Below, one piece after another: positions 1 to 13,234 of a stretch of DNA of 64,000 bases (position 1 is the first letter of the stretch; each line of letters opens with the position of its first letter). This stretch comes from Tigriopus japonicus. Lineage: Eukaryota; Arthropoda; Copepoda; Harpacticoida; Harpacticidae. Where the stretch lies: the NCBI GenBank assembly GCA_010645155.1, contig CM021317.1, forward strand, positions 5,001,101 through 5,065,100, in the 5' to 3' direction. A program made the translations under genes and the position numbers. The notes under the pieces were generated by a model. It was not told the origin of the DNA, did not search any database, and worked only from the letters and a program-made list of their open reading frames with translations.

Positions 1-2941
1 ATGCGACTCTCAATGTCGAATACCGTAATATTTCTGTACGTATGTGGTTCTTTTAAACCAAGACGTACAGCCTTCATTTTTGTGCTACTGAAGCGTACCT
101 CTCTAAGCGACACTAAAAATGAAATTGAAATCCCACGGGAATGGAATTTTGCAAATTCTTTTTCTTCGTTGGCTGTACTTTTCATCTCATTGGGAAAGAT
201 TTCATTTATTCACTATTTATTTTCAAGCACTTACGAGAAGAGAGGAAAAAGCGTGGACCATTTTTTTTTCATCTTAGTCCCCAATCGACGACAAGGTCCG
301 CATGTGTTTTTTGCTATTTAAAGGATTTCACAACCAATTATGTTATGACATTTAGCCATATGCGAGTCTTTCTAGTGTCTAGTTTCTGGCATCGTTGTAG
401 AATCTTTCTTAATTTTTTGTTGTTTAAAAACATGAAGTGGAAAGACCAAATCAGGTGTTTTGAGAAAACTTGCCAACCTTCAATGACACCCTTCAAATAT
501 GACTTATTGATTTCCAAACTCAACATATTCCAAGTAGCAATCAAGTGGATTCGTAAAAAAGAGGAAGCTTCCTTTAAGAAAGTACCACAATCGAAGACGA
601 CGCTATGAAGTTCGTTTGGCTTGGGAATTTTTCAAATTATCCCTAGTGTTACCTGAACTAACATGTTTCGGGATGCTGTTTCCTTCCAAAGTCGTTCGCC
701 CACACCAACATTCCTTAATTGAGGACATCAACAAACAGAAGGTTGTGAATACCTTATTAAGTTAATGACGTTTCCAAGTTGAAGCCTTTTTCTAACACGT
801 GGTTGTTGCCACGTTGAAGTGTTCTAAGTAGGAAATTAAGAGTGACCAGTTTGGGCTCGTTTAATACTCTTTGAGTGTGATAGAATAGGCAAAAATGGCC
901 CATTTTAGCTCACAAGTAATCGTTAGGTATACTTTTAGAAGTTTTTGTTAGGAAAAAATCAATTCCAACAACATTAATAATAAAGATACAACAAATCCAT
1001 AAGACCCTACTAAAACCAGTTTAAATCATTGTGACGATAAACATAGTAATAAACTTACACACAAGATTTGATTACAATTTACTTCAATGCAATCATCTTT
1101 TCATTCTTAAAATATCTTTTTTTCGTCCCAAATAGAGGCGAGTATGCAATTCTGATATGCAACACATCCCTGGTGATATTCATGTTAATTGAAATCTCGT
1201 CACAACCAACGTATTGTGCTACAGTGTCACTAGCTTCCTTAAGAATTTATTTCGATCAGCCCTCAGGACCTTTTCCAAGAAAAATTTTATACCCTCAATC
1301 ATAGTCATAATAATACGAACTTTTCTAATACCGGGTTCATCAAAGCCTATCGGAAAAAAGAAAGAGGACGCGATGGTTGCCTTTACTTCACAATACAGCT
1401 TTTGGCACCTTTTATAAGCCATTCGTAAAAAAGAATTCATAATGAATGCATGTCTAGGACAGGGCAATGAACTCTTTATACATGTAGTTCGTACTGACTT
1501 GTTGCAATGCTTTTCTTAACATGACAAGTCTGATTGACAATGTCAAACTAACTAAGGTCCTGATTTCTAGTTTTTGTACAAAAAAATGAATTAAGTGGAA
1601 GGAACTTATCAAAAGATTAAAAAAAATGATAACGATAAGGTCATTTTATATTTTTTTTGATGCATTACCTAGTTAACTATTTGTTGAGTAAAAGGTTCGT
1701 CAACCTTCTTCATGACAACACTAGTGTTGGAAAAGGTTTAGAAGATATTTGATTGCTTTCCACCTCCTTTTCTTATGTGAAAGCTTCACATTAAAAAATA
1801 GCAATTTGAAATCGTATGGATTGTGTGATTTTTTTTCGATATTTTAGTACAAGATAGAGACGGAACCTTTGCTCAAAATGAGAGAAGTATGATTAACCAA
1901 GGATCACTAAATACCTGGATGCCTCGGCTACTGGCAAAATCAATCTTTCGAATTCTGTGTTAGACAGAGAAAAATCTAATCAAACCAGTTGTCCAGCTGG
2001 TAAAATAAAGCTCACATGCTCAATTTCAACTTGATCGACTGAAACTTGTTGCATTTAGAGTAATTTGAAGCGTAGAGCATAGCGCGCTCTTCCGACCGAA
2101 CATTTGCACCTACAATCGTCCAAAAGGACGATTGTAGGGTCAATTTTTCTCTCGTTTCCGCGCGTATGTATTGCCACTGTAGCAAATTTCGAAACGTTGT
2201 TATTCATGAAAGGGGGAACATATCATGCTGAAATTCAGCAAACGACTTCCTTAAATGTCTGTCTTATCAATCTTATCGAAGCAAAATGGCTTACTTGAAT
2301 GGTATTCGATTTATAAAAAATCCACAGCTGAACGCCTGAGCGGAGGCTTCCATGCCTTACGATTTCCTTTGATTAACATAACCGCCAGTAGTCAAGGTAA
2401 CAAAAAGTCCTCGAGAACGATGAAGTCATTACATGCTCGGTTCTAGATTGAGTATTACGTGGTAAATATTAAACGTAAAATTTCCTGGTGATGTTATATA
2501 GACTCATGATGGTGTATTTTTAATTCACAACAATTTTTAGACAGAAAAATGGACATTATTTTACATAACCACGCCAGCTTTTTATTTCATGAATTGCTCT
2601 TAGTATTAAGAGGTTAATCTCATGGGTCAATCGGTACTGTCAACTGTCTTTAACACGTCATTGAGATAGCAGAATCTACATATCGTGGAATAACAGAATT
2701 AGTGGAATTGAAGGCTCTTGTTTGTTGGGCTGAAAATCTGTCCAATGGATCTATTGAGTCTTTTTGTGATAGGACCAACTTGCGCTGAAAAATTAGCTTT
2801 TATATTTTTTCTTACGCACAGACGACTGTGCCATCATAGTTTAGAATCGCATGGTACGACCACGAGATTTTGAAGGCGTTTTTGTGAAGGAAACTGCCTT
2901 CTAAGCCATTCCCTATTCGAAAGAACAACGCCTGGACATTA
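1..2941. other. AT-rich non-coding stretch
   Basis: No gene seen. The open frames are short, lie on both strands and show no family resemblance or matched splice sites. The only clear structure is a short perfect hairpin near position 2120, listed separately. Confidence 0.6.
2109..2138. repeat. Perfect 13-bp inverted repeat with 4-base loop
   Basis: The arms at 2109-2121 and 2126-2138 (CCTACAATCGTCC and its exact complement) are separated by AAAA. It would fold as a stable stem-loop in DNA or RNA. No U-rich tract follows and no gene is adjacent, so no role can be assigned. Confidence 0.8.
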
Positions 2942-3253
2942 CTGTAAAGCAGGAACCAACAACAGTTTTTGGGTCAAGGCCCACCAAATTTGATTTTGTG
3001 TAGTTAAAGGCCCTCCAAACAGATCCTGGGATGTTGAGGGGCCCACAAATCGAGAATCAAAGAGGTCTGTACCCACGAGTGCAGTACTGTGGATGCTCTC
3101 GACCCACTACTTTCCCCATGGGGAGCCACTTCTGGGCCCCCCAACGACCACCTTTGGGCCCAAAGGAGAGCCTGGGTCCACTGGTTGTAAACCCTTGTTG
3201 TTATTTTGCAAAAATCTTTCAGTGACCCCAGTTTAAGAACCACTGCTGAAAAG
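2942..3253 (-). mobile_element. hAT-like MITE, family A copy 1
   Basis: The element itself is 2950-3245, beginning CAGGAACC and ending AACCACTG. It is flanked by a near-perfect 8-bp target duplication, CTGTAAAG (2942-2949) and CTGAAAAG (3246-3253). Its body is rich in GGGCCCAC words and aligns by eye with the copies at 6344-6552 and, in opposite orientation, 60433-60673. It has no coding capacity. CAG-type ends and 8-bp duplications are typical of hAT elements. Confidence 0.7.
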
Positions 3254-4224
3254 GGATTCGAAGGAGAACCCTTTTTCAAAATTGAAAACAAGGCTGCTTT
3301 TCTTTTTAAACTGTAAACTTAAATCATATTTCGCAAAGAACATACAGCTGGAGTTGCAAATTTGTAATGTAGATAACTTGAGAATGCATTGGAATTTGGA
3401 GAGCAATGGATTGTTATCATTATTTTTCTTCATCGTCGTCTTCCCGTGATATCAGGTGCTATCTCTACTTTCGGGGCCTAACTTTTCTCTGGAGAGATTG
3501 AAAGAAAAAAGGTTCCCCAGAAGACACAAATAGAAATTTGTTGCGAGACTTGATTTGGAGTTGTTTTGGGATATGGCCTCTCTCCTACCCCAAAAAGTAC
3601 ATTTTCAGCAACAATATCATCCCGATGGTTAGTCTTAACAAAAGTGAACCTTCTGGGAAAGTTTGTGAAGAGCAGAATGATTGCCAAGTTTGTAAAAAAA
3701 TCAGTTCCGTAAAACGTAGTTAAGTGGACCAAACCTTACATTCGGTGATTTGAAGCTTTTCTCAAGCGAGTCTAGATTCTTTTTAATCCTGCTGATGAAG
3801 GTACAAATCACTAAAAGTGCATCCAACGTGGCATTGAGATGGATTGTATTTTCTCGATAAATGCTTTTGCCTGAAGATCAGTTGGATTATGCCCATTATA
3901 TAGAAATGACACCTTCCTCTTTATCTTGAACCTAATTATTCTTTTTAGCCTGTGCAATCAAATTATATTTCAAAATGAACATTCGGTTCGAGTTGCAAAT
4001 TTGTAGTGAAGATAACTTGCCTAAAAAAGTTCGTATGACACCCACTTAGTCTCATATTAGAGGTCCAAAGCACTTTGTTTTCCCTAACCTTAGCAAAAGG
4101 TGTTTGTTTAAGTGAGGGTTTTTTCTCTTGCTCCTTAATTCGACTCAAATGTTCCTTAACCTTGTTATCCAATCGATACATCATTCAATTATGTGCTTTA
4201 CCTTGGATCCCTTTAAGAGGTTCA
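3254..4224. other. Non-coding stretch
   Basis: No gene or clear repeat seen. Open frames here are short and overlap on both strands. Confidence 0.5.
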
Positions 4225-5656
4225 CTAGTTGATATGATTGTGTTTGTGTAGTCGCTGATGTTGGCGATGATGATGATGATGATCAGGCGGAGAATGAAAT
4301 AGTAAACGCAGATAATGCTGATTGCTCGCTATCCCTCGTGAAAGAGCTTGTTCCATCAGCTTTTTGACTTCTAGCACTTGAACTCGATGAATCCACTCGG
4401 AACCTCCAAAGGTGGGAGGTCTTAACAACTAATGTTGTTATGATCTTATGTACATTTTCAATTTGGACTCGAGCACAATGCCGAATTGATCCAGCTTTTC
4501 GACGGGTCTGCCAACGGCGGTGGAACTCACCTCCACATCACCGGGACCTCGAAAGAAAGGATAGGAATTTTTTCCCGCACAAAGTTCAGTGTCTCAGACT
4601 GTTGGAACACAAGATTGAAGACGAAAAAAGTTTCCTTATTTGCGCTCAGTATGTCACTTTTTGATCCTAATTCATGTATTGTTTTTCAACCAAAAGGTAC
4701 TATATCGTTTATCCAGTCAAATAAATTCATTAGACCCTGATCAAAGTAAGATTGACAAAAATAGCAAAGAATGGAGCATATTCCGAGATTTTGCCGTCCA
4801 TTCGGTTTTGAAGTCTCGAATCTCTACATACGATTGGAACTTGAGGAAGAGGGGAAGGGTGAACCGCTCCCTCCTTGGAAGAACAAGGCCAAAGACCCCG
4901 CAAGGATTCACAAGTGCCACCCACGACCTTGTTCCTGGTTTTTAGGTCACAAGCAGGAATAAATCTGTTCCCAAACCAACAAATCATCAAGGCTGAACGT
5001 GTCAAAAGGCTCTAATACTGTTCAATAAGCTCGGATTATTTTTGTATTTTTGTATCTTATAGTTAAACATTCCAAAATTTGGCCTGAATTCCATTGTAGT
5101 GAGCTATTTCGGTATTGTAGAAAGTCAATACAAGGAAGTTTCAGCATGAATAACGAGAACGGGCAAAGAAGACGATCCCCTTTTTGTCCCCAGTTTACTA
5201 CCTTTGCATGTCAGTTTCAAGGAGCAAGTGGAACGAAGAATTTCCAATGCCTTGATCCAACAAACCTTGTCGGTAAGCTACCAGAGCTAAAAAGTCCTGA
5301 TAGCAATGTGTGACGACAGCCTTACCAATCTCCAGAAAGGGACAATTGAGGAAACCGTCCTTTTGAATTGTCGCCCAATGGTCACGAAGTCTGGAGAATG
5401 AAGGCCGTGGAAAGCCTACCTTCAATACAAGACCTGCATTGTGAATTTCCTCTTTCAGTCCAAACAAGTTTGTATGTTTTCGAACACCAGGTGTCTGGAC
5501 GCACATGGTTGATCTCGATGCATTGGAATTTGCGCTACTCAATCCTGATATTGGGGTGGGAAAAAATCTCGTTCGATGAGTTGCATCTCTTCCAATCGTT
5601 TTGTTGTCTTTGGCAATCAATTTGTGGGAATTCTCCTTGGAAACGAATGTTCCAAA
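4225..5656 (-). CDS. Possible small KEN-box protein, securin-like (tentative)
   Basis: Three minus-strand pieces fit one reading phase: 5656-5420 (79 codons; acceptor TAG, donor GTAGGC), 4598-4531 (acceptor CAG, donor GTGAGT) and 4420-4225 (ending at TAG). Together they encode about 166 residues. The first piece starts FGTFVSKENS and continues with KLIAKD, then Thr-Pro sites. A KEN box near the N-terminus followed by an AKD motif recalls securin/PTTG. The second piece has EVPVMW. The third ends in a His-rich tail made by a GAT/ATC simple repeat. No start codon was found, so a short upstream exon would be needed. The acceptor of the last exon is weak. This could be a chance assembly; the securin idea rests on memory of the family only. 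Confidence 0.35.
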
Positions 5657-6335
5657 CTAGCTAGCATAGCAACCACCAACAAACGCCCAAAGGATGGAAG
5701 ACCATTGCACCCAGTTCAACAGGAATTAATCTTTGAGCTTTAGGAATCGTGAAAATGCAACGCTTTTCAAACAACACGTTTCTATTAAATGGTGTGGGCT
5801 AATAGAGTATCTTAAGACAATCAACGCTTTTTCAGTCTGTTCCCTAAGAATATCTTTGAATCTGGGTGCTAGGCAAAAATTGCATTGAAGAAATGTGCAT
5901 TTCCACATGAATAACCTCTTTGTTCCCAAGAACCAGTATTCCAAAATGAGATTGAAATTTTCGCTCTATTTTCACTTGGAGACCAAGATGTAAAGGCCAT
6001 AAAGAGATCAATTGCAACAAAACCCATGCAGATCTATTTTAGTATTTTGAAGCAGATCTAAAAAGGACAATTGTAAGGGCTTGATGTGATAGCCATAAGA
6101 ATTGAAAGAAAAACCATTGCTCGACAAACTTAGTCCTGGATTTGAACGAAGCAGAGATTGGCATCAACTAAATGACTAAAAGTGAGACGTTGAAGAAACC
6201 AAAAATTAAAGTCTAGACTTTGTCCCCAAACCGACTGAGCACAAATTTCATTGTTGCCTGAACAATCTTCTCAGATAAAATCGTTTCCCACGAGGCTTTG
6301 ATCCATAAGTCACCCAAAATCACTCAAATTTATCC
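5657..6335. other. Non-coding stretch
   Basis: Nothing recognisable was found. If the KEN-box candidate is real, its first exon and promoter should lie in or beyond this stretch on the minus strand. Confidence 0.45.
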
Positions 6336-6560
6336 CTTCTAAGCCTGGACTTCATCGTTTAATCTAGGGCCCACCAAACAGAAGGTGATGGTTACAAGGG
6401 CCCACAAATGAACAATCACAGAGCCCTGAACCCATGAACCCGCAAGTAATGTTTTATAAATGGGTTTTCAGGCCACTTTTCTGTTCTTGAGCCCACTATA
6501 AATCCCCATGGGGCCCACATGTGGGCCCTGGCCCACTCTTTGCCAACCCCTGCTTTAAAG
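6336..6560 (-). mobile_element. hAT-like MITE, family A copy 2
   Basis: The element is about 6344-6552. Its right end reads TTGCCAACCCCTG, the complement of a CAGGGGTTGGCAA terminus. The interior shares GGGCCCACCAAACAG and GGGCCCACAAAT words with copies 1 and 3. The left end has decayed. The flanks CTTCTAAG (6336-6343) and CTTTAAAG (6553-6560) agree at 6 of 8 positions, consistent with an old target duplication. Confidence 0.6.
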
Positions 6561-9324
6561 TGATCAGAGTGACTCGAAAATCAAACACTGCATAGAACTC
6601 AGAAATAGTTAGTCTCACAAAACCTGGGTGACTTTTTTCATTTTTTCCACAGTTAAGCTCGATCGTCCGAAAGAGTCAGTGACGAATGCTGTTTTTTTTT
6701 CATTAACCCTGTTCGAGAAAAGTCGCCTTGGCCTAATTGTGGATGTAACGATGATTTTCTCGTGGTTTTCTGACCATATCCTTGAATGGCTTGAACTTTA
6801 TAAAAGGTTTTCAATGACAAAATTAGATTGAAAGGACACTGTTTATTATTGTGATTAAACACTGGAACTATCGATTCAAGAAAGATACAAAAGATAGGTT
6901 TGTTCTTATAACAAAAAACTTTTTGTCTAAACTTTAGTAAACTTTTGTATTTGACTCTTTTTGCGAAAAGTCGAAAACTGTTTCGAGTTTAGACGGTTTA
7001 GACCGTATCACGGTTATACTGTTGAAGTTGAGTGAAAACAATGATCAATGTTGCGAAGTCATCGGTCCACGTTTGGGGTCGCCTTTTTAACGAAAGATGC
7101 TAAATCAATCTGATCGGCTGGTAATCTAGATATATAGTACATATTCTTCAAAAAATTTAAGCATACGATTTTTGCATAAATGTTTATTCTAAGACGATTA
7201 TTTTGAAACAAAACGCATCGAGTGTGGGACAATTCGTCCGGCAGATAGCGCTTTCTACTGAGCCGCAGATTTGTAATTGTGTAATTCCCGGTCAAGGGCT
7301 AGCTTCTTCTGCCCAACCCGCCTTAAACCGGCCCTGGATGACTGCATTTCTGCATGGAGGCAAGGAAAGTACGGCGCAGCTGTCGATTCGGAGAGCAGTG
7401 CCAAAAAAGAAATTTGAAACGAGAAAGTGACACCTTTGCTGGCACAGCTTATTTTTAAAAGAACCCAAAGGCGCCGTAAATGAGGTAAAAACCTAAAAAA
7501 GAAAAATACGAAAATAGCTATTCAAAAAATACTATTAATATTTCTGCATTCTCTAGGAAGATTTTTCGCTTTAGAATAAGCCATCTATATTTCAGCCAAG
7601 TTGAGAGAAGCAACCTGTTCTCACCCGGTTCTGCAAAAGAGGAAAGACAGTGGCAGAGCTCATTGGTCAGCAAGGCATGGCCAAGTTCGCACCAGCTTAC
7701 CAATTGCCCAGGGATGCTAAGGAGATTTTCTTTTGTGGCCAGAACAAATCCCATTGAGTGGATTTCGTGGTTCTTTGTCAAAGCTTTGCAAGCGTTCCAA
7801 ATTAAGGTTCTTTTTGTTAGAGTTTGAACCAGATTTTGAGGTGGACATTACCTGGGTCGCTAAAATATAAAATGAAGTATATGTTTTATTGTTATTCTTA
7901 AAATAGACAACCCCAACAACAGATCTCAAAATGAAGGCATTTTTGTGCTCATTCATGTAAAAACCACCTTGTCAGGGTTGTTTACCATAGTGTAATGAGT
8001 TAATCAACTTTGCACTGTTCGTTTGAGGGACAGTGTCGTAACCAGGGCTAATGTTAGAAAAAACATGGCTAAAAATTTCTATTTTTGCAATTATTTTTGA
8101 GAAATAATGGTACGAAATCGGATTTTTTGTTAAGCTTACTACCACTTTTCTCATAAACTGCAACAAAAACTGATATTTTTGCCATCCCAAAAAGTCTCAA
8201 TCCTAATAATACTAGATGTATATATTTAATATCCTAATACATAACCCTTACTTTATTGCTTGCATTAGCTAAAAAACGTGATACATTAGCTCGATCTACA
8301 GTTCTATGTAGACAGAAACGTCACTCCCAAATTGTTCGTGATTCAACAAGCTTGTAATGTGAGTGCGATGGGATTGGACATTGAGCACAATTAGTTACGT
8401 GATTCAAAACTGGAATTTGCGATTTAGGGAGTCAGTGGCGAAATTGCTCTTTCGACTGCCATGCTCGAACAAGATGCTGGATTGCTGAAATGAGCTCAAA
8501 ACAAATCTCCACTGACATAACTGGAGTGACATTTCTGTCTATATAGAGCCGTAGTTCGAACAATAAGAAATCCTCTCCGTTCCTTTTCCCGTTTTTATTT
8601 TGCTATCCTTTTCCGAATCATCCTAAAGCTATGCTCCTACATACCGTAAAACAGTTTGCCAAAAAGTAGGTAAGAAAATTTCGCGTCACCAAACGCGTTT
8701 TGACCTAGGATTCAGACGAGCTCAATTTGCCACGCATTTATGCAAGGGCAGCCGTATGAAATTAAAACGAGACATACCGCGCCCATCTGACAACTTAAAA
8801 CCTCAGTCCACCTTTTTTAAGAAATACCGTTTGACCCATGTCAACTTCTATTTTGGCGACACTTTGTTTACAGCCCCCCTCTTTTTTGGGGCCGAATCTC
8901 ACATCAGTCAAACTGAGCGAGTGACACCACCAACACCACGACGACTTCGACTATTATGGCTACTGCCGCATCAGTTTAGAACAAACACTCTTCACGCTTC
9001 TTTCCGTCCCTTTTGTCTGTCTGTCTGTCTACTTCGCCCATTTTCGAGCCCTCCCTCACCTCATTTATGAATGGTCAGACCGGGTGGTGATAACGGATCA
9101 GGCGAGATTCCATCGGCCTCAATGAACGAAAGGTGGAGCTGATTTTCCTCGACCCACAGTCCTCTCCATCATCCACCCCCTATTTATATGATACAACGCA
9201 GTCACGCCCAGTGCGTTTTCCCACCGACGTTGATTGAGCACCGGGTGGAGATTTTTGTTCTTATTCCATCGGAGAACCGGTCCAGCCATCTCGTGTGCGT
9301 CTGAATCGTCCAACATTCATCACC
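6561..9324. other. Non-coding stretch and likely CASC3 upstream region
   Basis: No convincing gene. The last few hundred bases before 9325 are richer in GC and should include the CASC3 5' UTR and promoter; TATTTATA lies near 9181, but no initiator could be settled. A TCTG tetranucleotide run lies near 9017. Confidence 0.5.
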
Positions 9325-12300
9325 ATGTCGTCGCCTAATCGATGTCGACGTCGGCGTGCCGATTCCGATCCGGAAGATGAGAAAAATCCCGATGATGCGG
9401 CCGCCATCGCATCCTCCTCATCTTGTTCCGAGGACGAAAAAACCCAGCCCGATCGTCTCCCAAGAAAAGTGCCCCACCAAAACGACCACGATGATAATGA
9501 TGAAGAGGTGAGAAAATATACCAGCGATATACAAACGCGGGGGTTTTTCGTGTCAGGATGTCAAATGTTCGTTAGGGCCGATGATTGCACAAAATTGGGA
9601 AGTGAAACGTTTGAACGGAAGCGATCTTTGAAGTGATTCTGGCCGGAGTTATCCCTCTATCTATGAAAGGTTGGGAAACCGTCCCGGAGTAAGATCAACC
9701 GATGAAAAAAAGACGGGGAATCCTATCTTCGTCGATGACGCTTCCCTTTGGCGGGTGTTTGACCCACGTGGGTCTCTTGTTTGATTGCGTCCTTCCATCC
9801 CGCTCATTGTTGTTGTTTTTTGCCTAATCGAGCAAGGAGGAGGTCAAAGGTTTGATAGCGTCGCTGTGTTTGACGGGCGACACGGGGTGGTTGGAGCAAC
9901 GAGAAAGCGGAAATAGCATTTGGCATTTTTTTTCCAAAACGCGCGGGCTTATTAATGACGAGTCCTAAGTCCTTTGGCATTAGTTTGATTTCATTTGAAG
10001 CTTCGAGTTTGTTCCTGATAATGATGGACTGAAAAGGCTCTGAACCGAAACCGAAAGGAATTGACAACAAATTTCTATGTCTACAAAATTAACTGTACAA
10101 ATTCTAATCGCTCATGTGTTCGATGTTGGGTAATTGGAAAACTTAAAAAAATTTCAGAAGTCTTTGGACCCAAAAAAAACTTCTATTTTGTTGTCTAACT
10201 CCATTCTTTATAGTGCTGTTTTCGGTTTCGGGAGGCTTAACCGAAACCGAAATTTCGGCTGTAACTTCAGACGAAAGCGCTTTCGGTCCATCACTAGTTC
10301 CTGCTAACGGCAATTCAAAGGAGGAAGCCTACCAAACATGCCGAATCAAAAACTCTCCGATGTGTAATCGGTTGTCATCCTCCCTTTCCGAAGCGTTGGA
10401 CTTTTTTTCAAGACCGATTTGCTTTCAATCGATATGTTTGAAATCATGACTCCCTTGAAATTGACCTCCTGTCTCCTTGTCTTAGAAAAACGTTTTAGCA
10501 AAAAGCGGCCAAATCTCAGCCAATCAATAGGCATTGTATTTTGTTTTTAAACCAACGGAAAACGTTGTCCCAAGCAATATCCAGGGTAATATATAGTTCG
10601 TCCAAATCAATGGTAAAAACATTTATTGTTTCAGAGCGAAGATGAAGGGGATTTTGCGTCAGCCCCCGAACACGAAGACTCGGAAACGGAAGTGGAAAAC
10701 GCCGCCAAAGCCACGCCTTCCAATCCGTCAGATGCGGGGCAAACCGTGGCAACGACACCGACAGCGGATGAGACTCAAAGCGAGGGTGAAGTGCCGAGCA
10801 CGACCCCAACGGCCGAAGAATCCGCTGAGGGAGCTGTGGACGACGATTTGGATCGCCGAAACCCGCAATACATCCCCAAGAAAGGCATGTTCTACGAGCA
10901 CGATGACCGCATCGACAGCGACGACGAAGCCGAAGCCCGTCTAGCCGAGGAAGAGGAAGCGGCCAAGCGCAAGAAACGTGTCGGGAAGTCTGAAACTGCC
11001 AACCGATGGGGCCACGACAAGTTCATGGAGATGGAACAAACGCCCAAATCCAAGGAAGAACTGGTAGACATTTATGGATACGATATCCGGGGAGAAGACA
11101 ATGCCCCGCGCGCTCGTCGACGGCGACGATATGGACGCGGTCCCAATAAATATACGCGCAATTGGGAAGACGAGGAGGCCTACGCATTGGCCCAGGGACG
11201 CGGACGAGGTGGCCGGAAACCCGGTGGTGCCCGTCGGGGTCCGCCGGGTCCTGATATTGACGAAAACGAGTATCCTGCATTGGCCAACAAGGAAAGCCAT
11301 TCGGAAGCTCGACCCGCCGCTCCCAATGTAGAAGAAAGCGAGAACGGTCAAGGACGGGAGAGTCATCGAGGGCGGGGTGGACGCGGAGGCACGGGCGGGG
11401 CACCTCCATCCGGAGGTCGGGGTGGTCGAGGCGGGAGAGGTCGGGGCTCCCATCGGGGTCATCCCAACACTGGCCATTCAGGTCGATTCGAAGATTCGGA
11501 TAGTCACCATCAACGTCATCAAAAACCGGCCCGAACCGTAGAGCGATCTAAATCCATGAAGGAGACCTACCTCTCCTCTAAAGATTCGAGCGAGCCCCTA
11601 GATCGACGAATGGCCCGCACGCATATCTCGGACCACCAGGATGGGCCCAAGAGTTCACGGTTCCCGGCTCATGGTTCTGATTCGGCGAGCCGAGGAAATG
11701 GTGAGACTAGCAAGAAAAATGGAGGACATACGGCTCCGCCTAAGCGGTACTCCTCCTTGCGGCAACCCAAACACAATGCCAATCACAGTCAGAATAGCCA
11801 CGCCGATGGTCCCACGACGAATACCACGTCTTCTAGGTACTCTCATCCGGACGGCAAACCCAAGGGTCTGTCGCACTCTAACCAACATCAACAACAACAA
11901 CAACCACACCACTCAGGTCAAAAAGGTCAAAACCACCACCCGGAAACCGCCAAGATCCAATCGAAAGAGCGAGCTGGAGACTTCAAAGACCAACAACCTA
12001 TCATGGTGTCCCCTGACGCCAACCCAACCTACAATACTGTGGTTTATCCCGTGACGGGCGTGCCAGGGGTGCCTGGCGTACCCTCCAACAGCTCGTTCAT
12101 GAATCCAACTCACGTCACGCCTCCTCCTATTACTCAAGGCATCCAAGGCGGTCCAATCCCAGGTTCAGCGCCATCACCTTATATCAACCCGAACGGGATG
12201 ATGAACTATGGCCCACCCCCCGTTCAATACACCCCCGTCACGGTGCCAATATCAGTGTCATTGGTGGGTGTGCCAGCTGGCGTGCCGCCCCATCCCGAGC

Positions 12301-12749
12301 ACTTTGTTCATGGAGCTATTCCTCTGGCTGGTGGATCCGTTCCCCCGGGAACGCCCCTGATTGCCGCCCAGCATTTAGGAGCCACTGTAGTGTCATCGCC
12401 TGAGCAGGTTCTCATGGCTGCGGCCGCTAGCATGGGCGTGGCCACCTCGCCGGGTGCCGCCCCCGCTGCCCCTCCCCCAGGCACCCAGGGCTACGCCGAG
12501 GTCCGTGGGGGCGTGACCTACTTCAACCCGACTGTGCAGCCCGTGCTAAATGCGCCCAGAGCGGTGAGCAAACGACCGAAAGCAGCCATCGCCATTGTTG
12601 ATCCTTCTTCACAGACGATGCCGGATGGTGGGGGATCGGATGGTGATAGTCCGGAATTGGTGGCCAATGGCGGTGCGGACTCTCCCGAAGAACACGCCCA
12701 TGCCATGGAGCCATCCTTAGGAAACGAACCAACTGAGATTGCGACCTAG
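9325..12749 (+). CDS. CASC3: CASC3 / Barentsz (MLN51), exon junction complex core factor
   Basis: Two coding exons, 9325-9507 and 10635-12749, join in phase 0 (donor AG/GTGAGA, acceptor TTTCAG) to give 765 residues. The ATG is preceded by CACC. The SELOR region at about residues 130-245 is clear: DLDRRNPQY, KKGMFYEHD, RWGHDKF and KSKEELVDIYGYDIR, with Trp185 and Trp238. In the family this segment clamps eIF4A3 and RNA in the exon junction complex, which acts in mRNA localisation, translation and nonsense-mediated decay. The acidic N-terminus is followed by RGG-rich, His/Gln-rich and Pro-rich disordered regions, as in orthologues; the length is near the usual 700 residues. The coding exon is much richer in GC than its flanks. 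The intron (9508-10634) carries a hAT MITE. Confidence 0.93.
10011..10304. mobile_element. hAT-like MITE, family B, in CASC3 intron 1
   Basis: The element is 10019-10296. The left terminus TAATGATGGACTGAAAAGGC and the complement of the right terminus, TAGTGATGGACCGAAAGCGC, agree at most positions. Flanking 8-mers GTTCCTGA (10011-10018) and GTTCCTGC (10297-10304) form a 7/8 target duplication. The interior contains repeated CCGAAACCGAAA motifs in both orientations. No ORF is present, so it is non-autonomous. Confidence 0.75.
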
Positions 12750-13228
12750 CGAAAGACTCCGTCGGACCTTCCCAATTTTCACTAGAGTGCTCCCTTACTA
12801 AATTAGTTTAGCAATTATTACGTCTGGTCCGATCGAGGCCGCTGGACCCTACTCATATTTACAACTGCTGCTGTTATAACCACATTAGAAGCAGAAAACT
12901 AAACAACTTAGTACACGGCTTTTCTCATCCCCCCATTTCTTTAAAATGAGGAAGCCTACATGAATTAGGCAAGGACCATTTCCTTGGCTGCTCTTCTGTG
13001 TCTTTTGACGTACTCTTGAGTCTCGGTCTCAATCTGGATATGTTTAACAATAGCCTTAACCTTTCAAATGTTTGTTCTCGAACAAACGCCCATCTGTTCT
13101 GTAACTTCATCACTTTTATGTGGGAGTTGTTTGTGTTTAAATGTATGCCAATGCATCAATCGATCCACTTTGTTCTACTTCTGTATTTGACAACATCTTA
13201 CGTTCGTCTTCATATGGTTCACTGAGCA

Positions 13229-13234
13229 AATAAA
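13229..13234 (+). terminator. Poly(A) signal AATAAA for CASC3
   Basis: This is a canonical hexamer on the coding strand, 480 bases after the CASC3 stop. The intervening 3' UTR (12750-13228) has no other AATAAA that I noticed. Confidence 0.6.

Noticed and set aside
8756..9070. 104-codon plus-strand ORF upstream of CASC3
   Set aside because: Ends in low-complexity sequence from a TCTG repeat; probably leader or promoter DNA.
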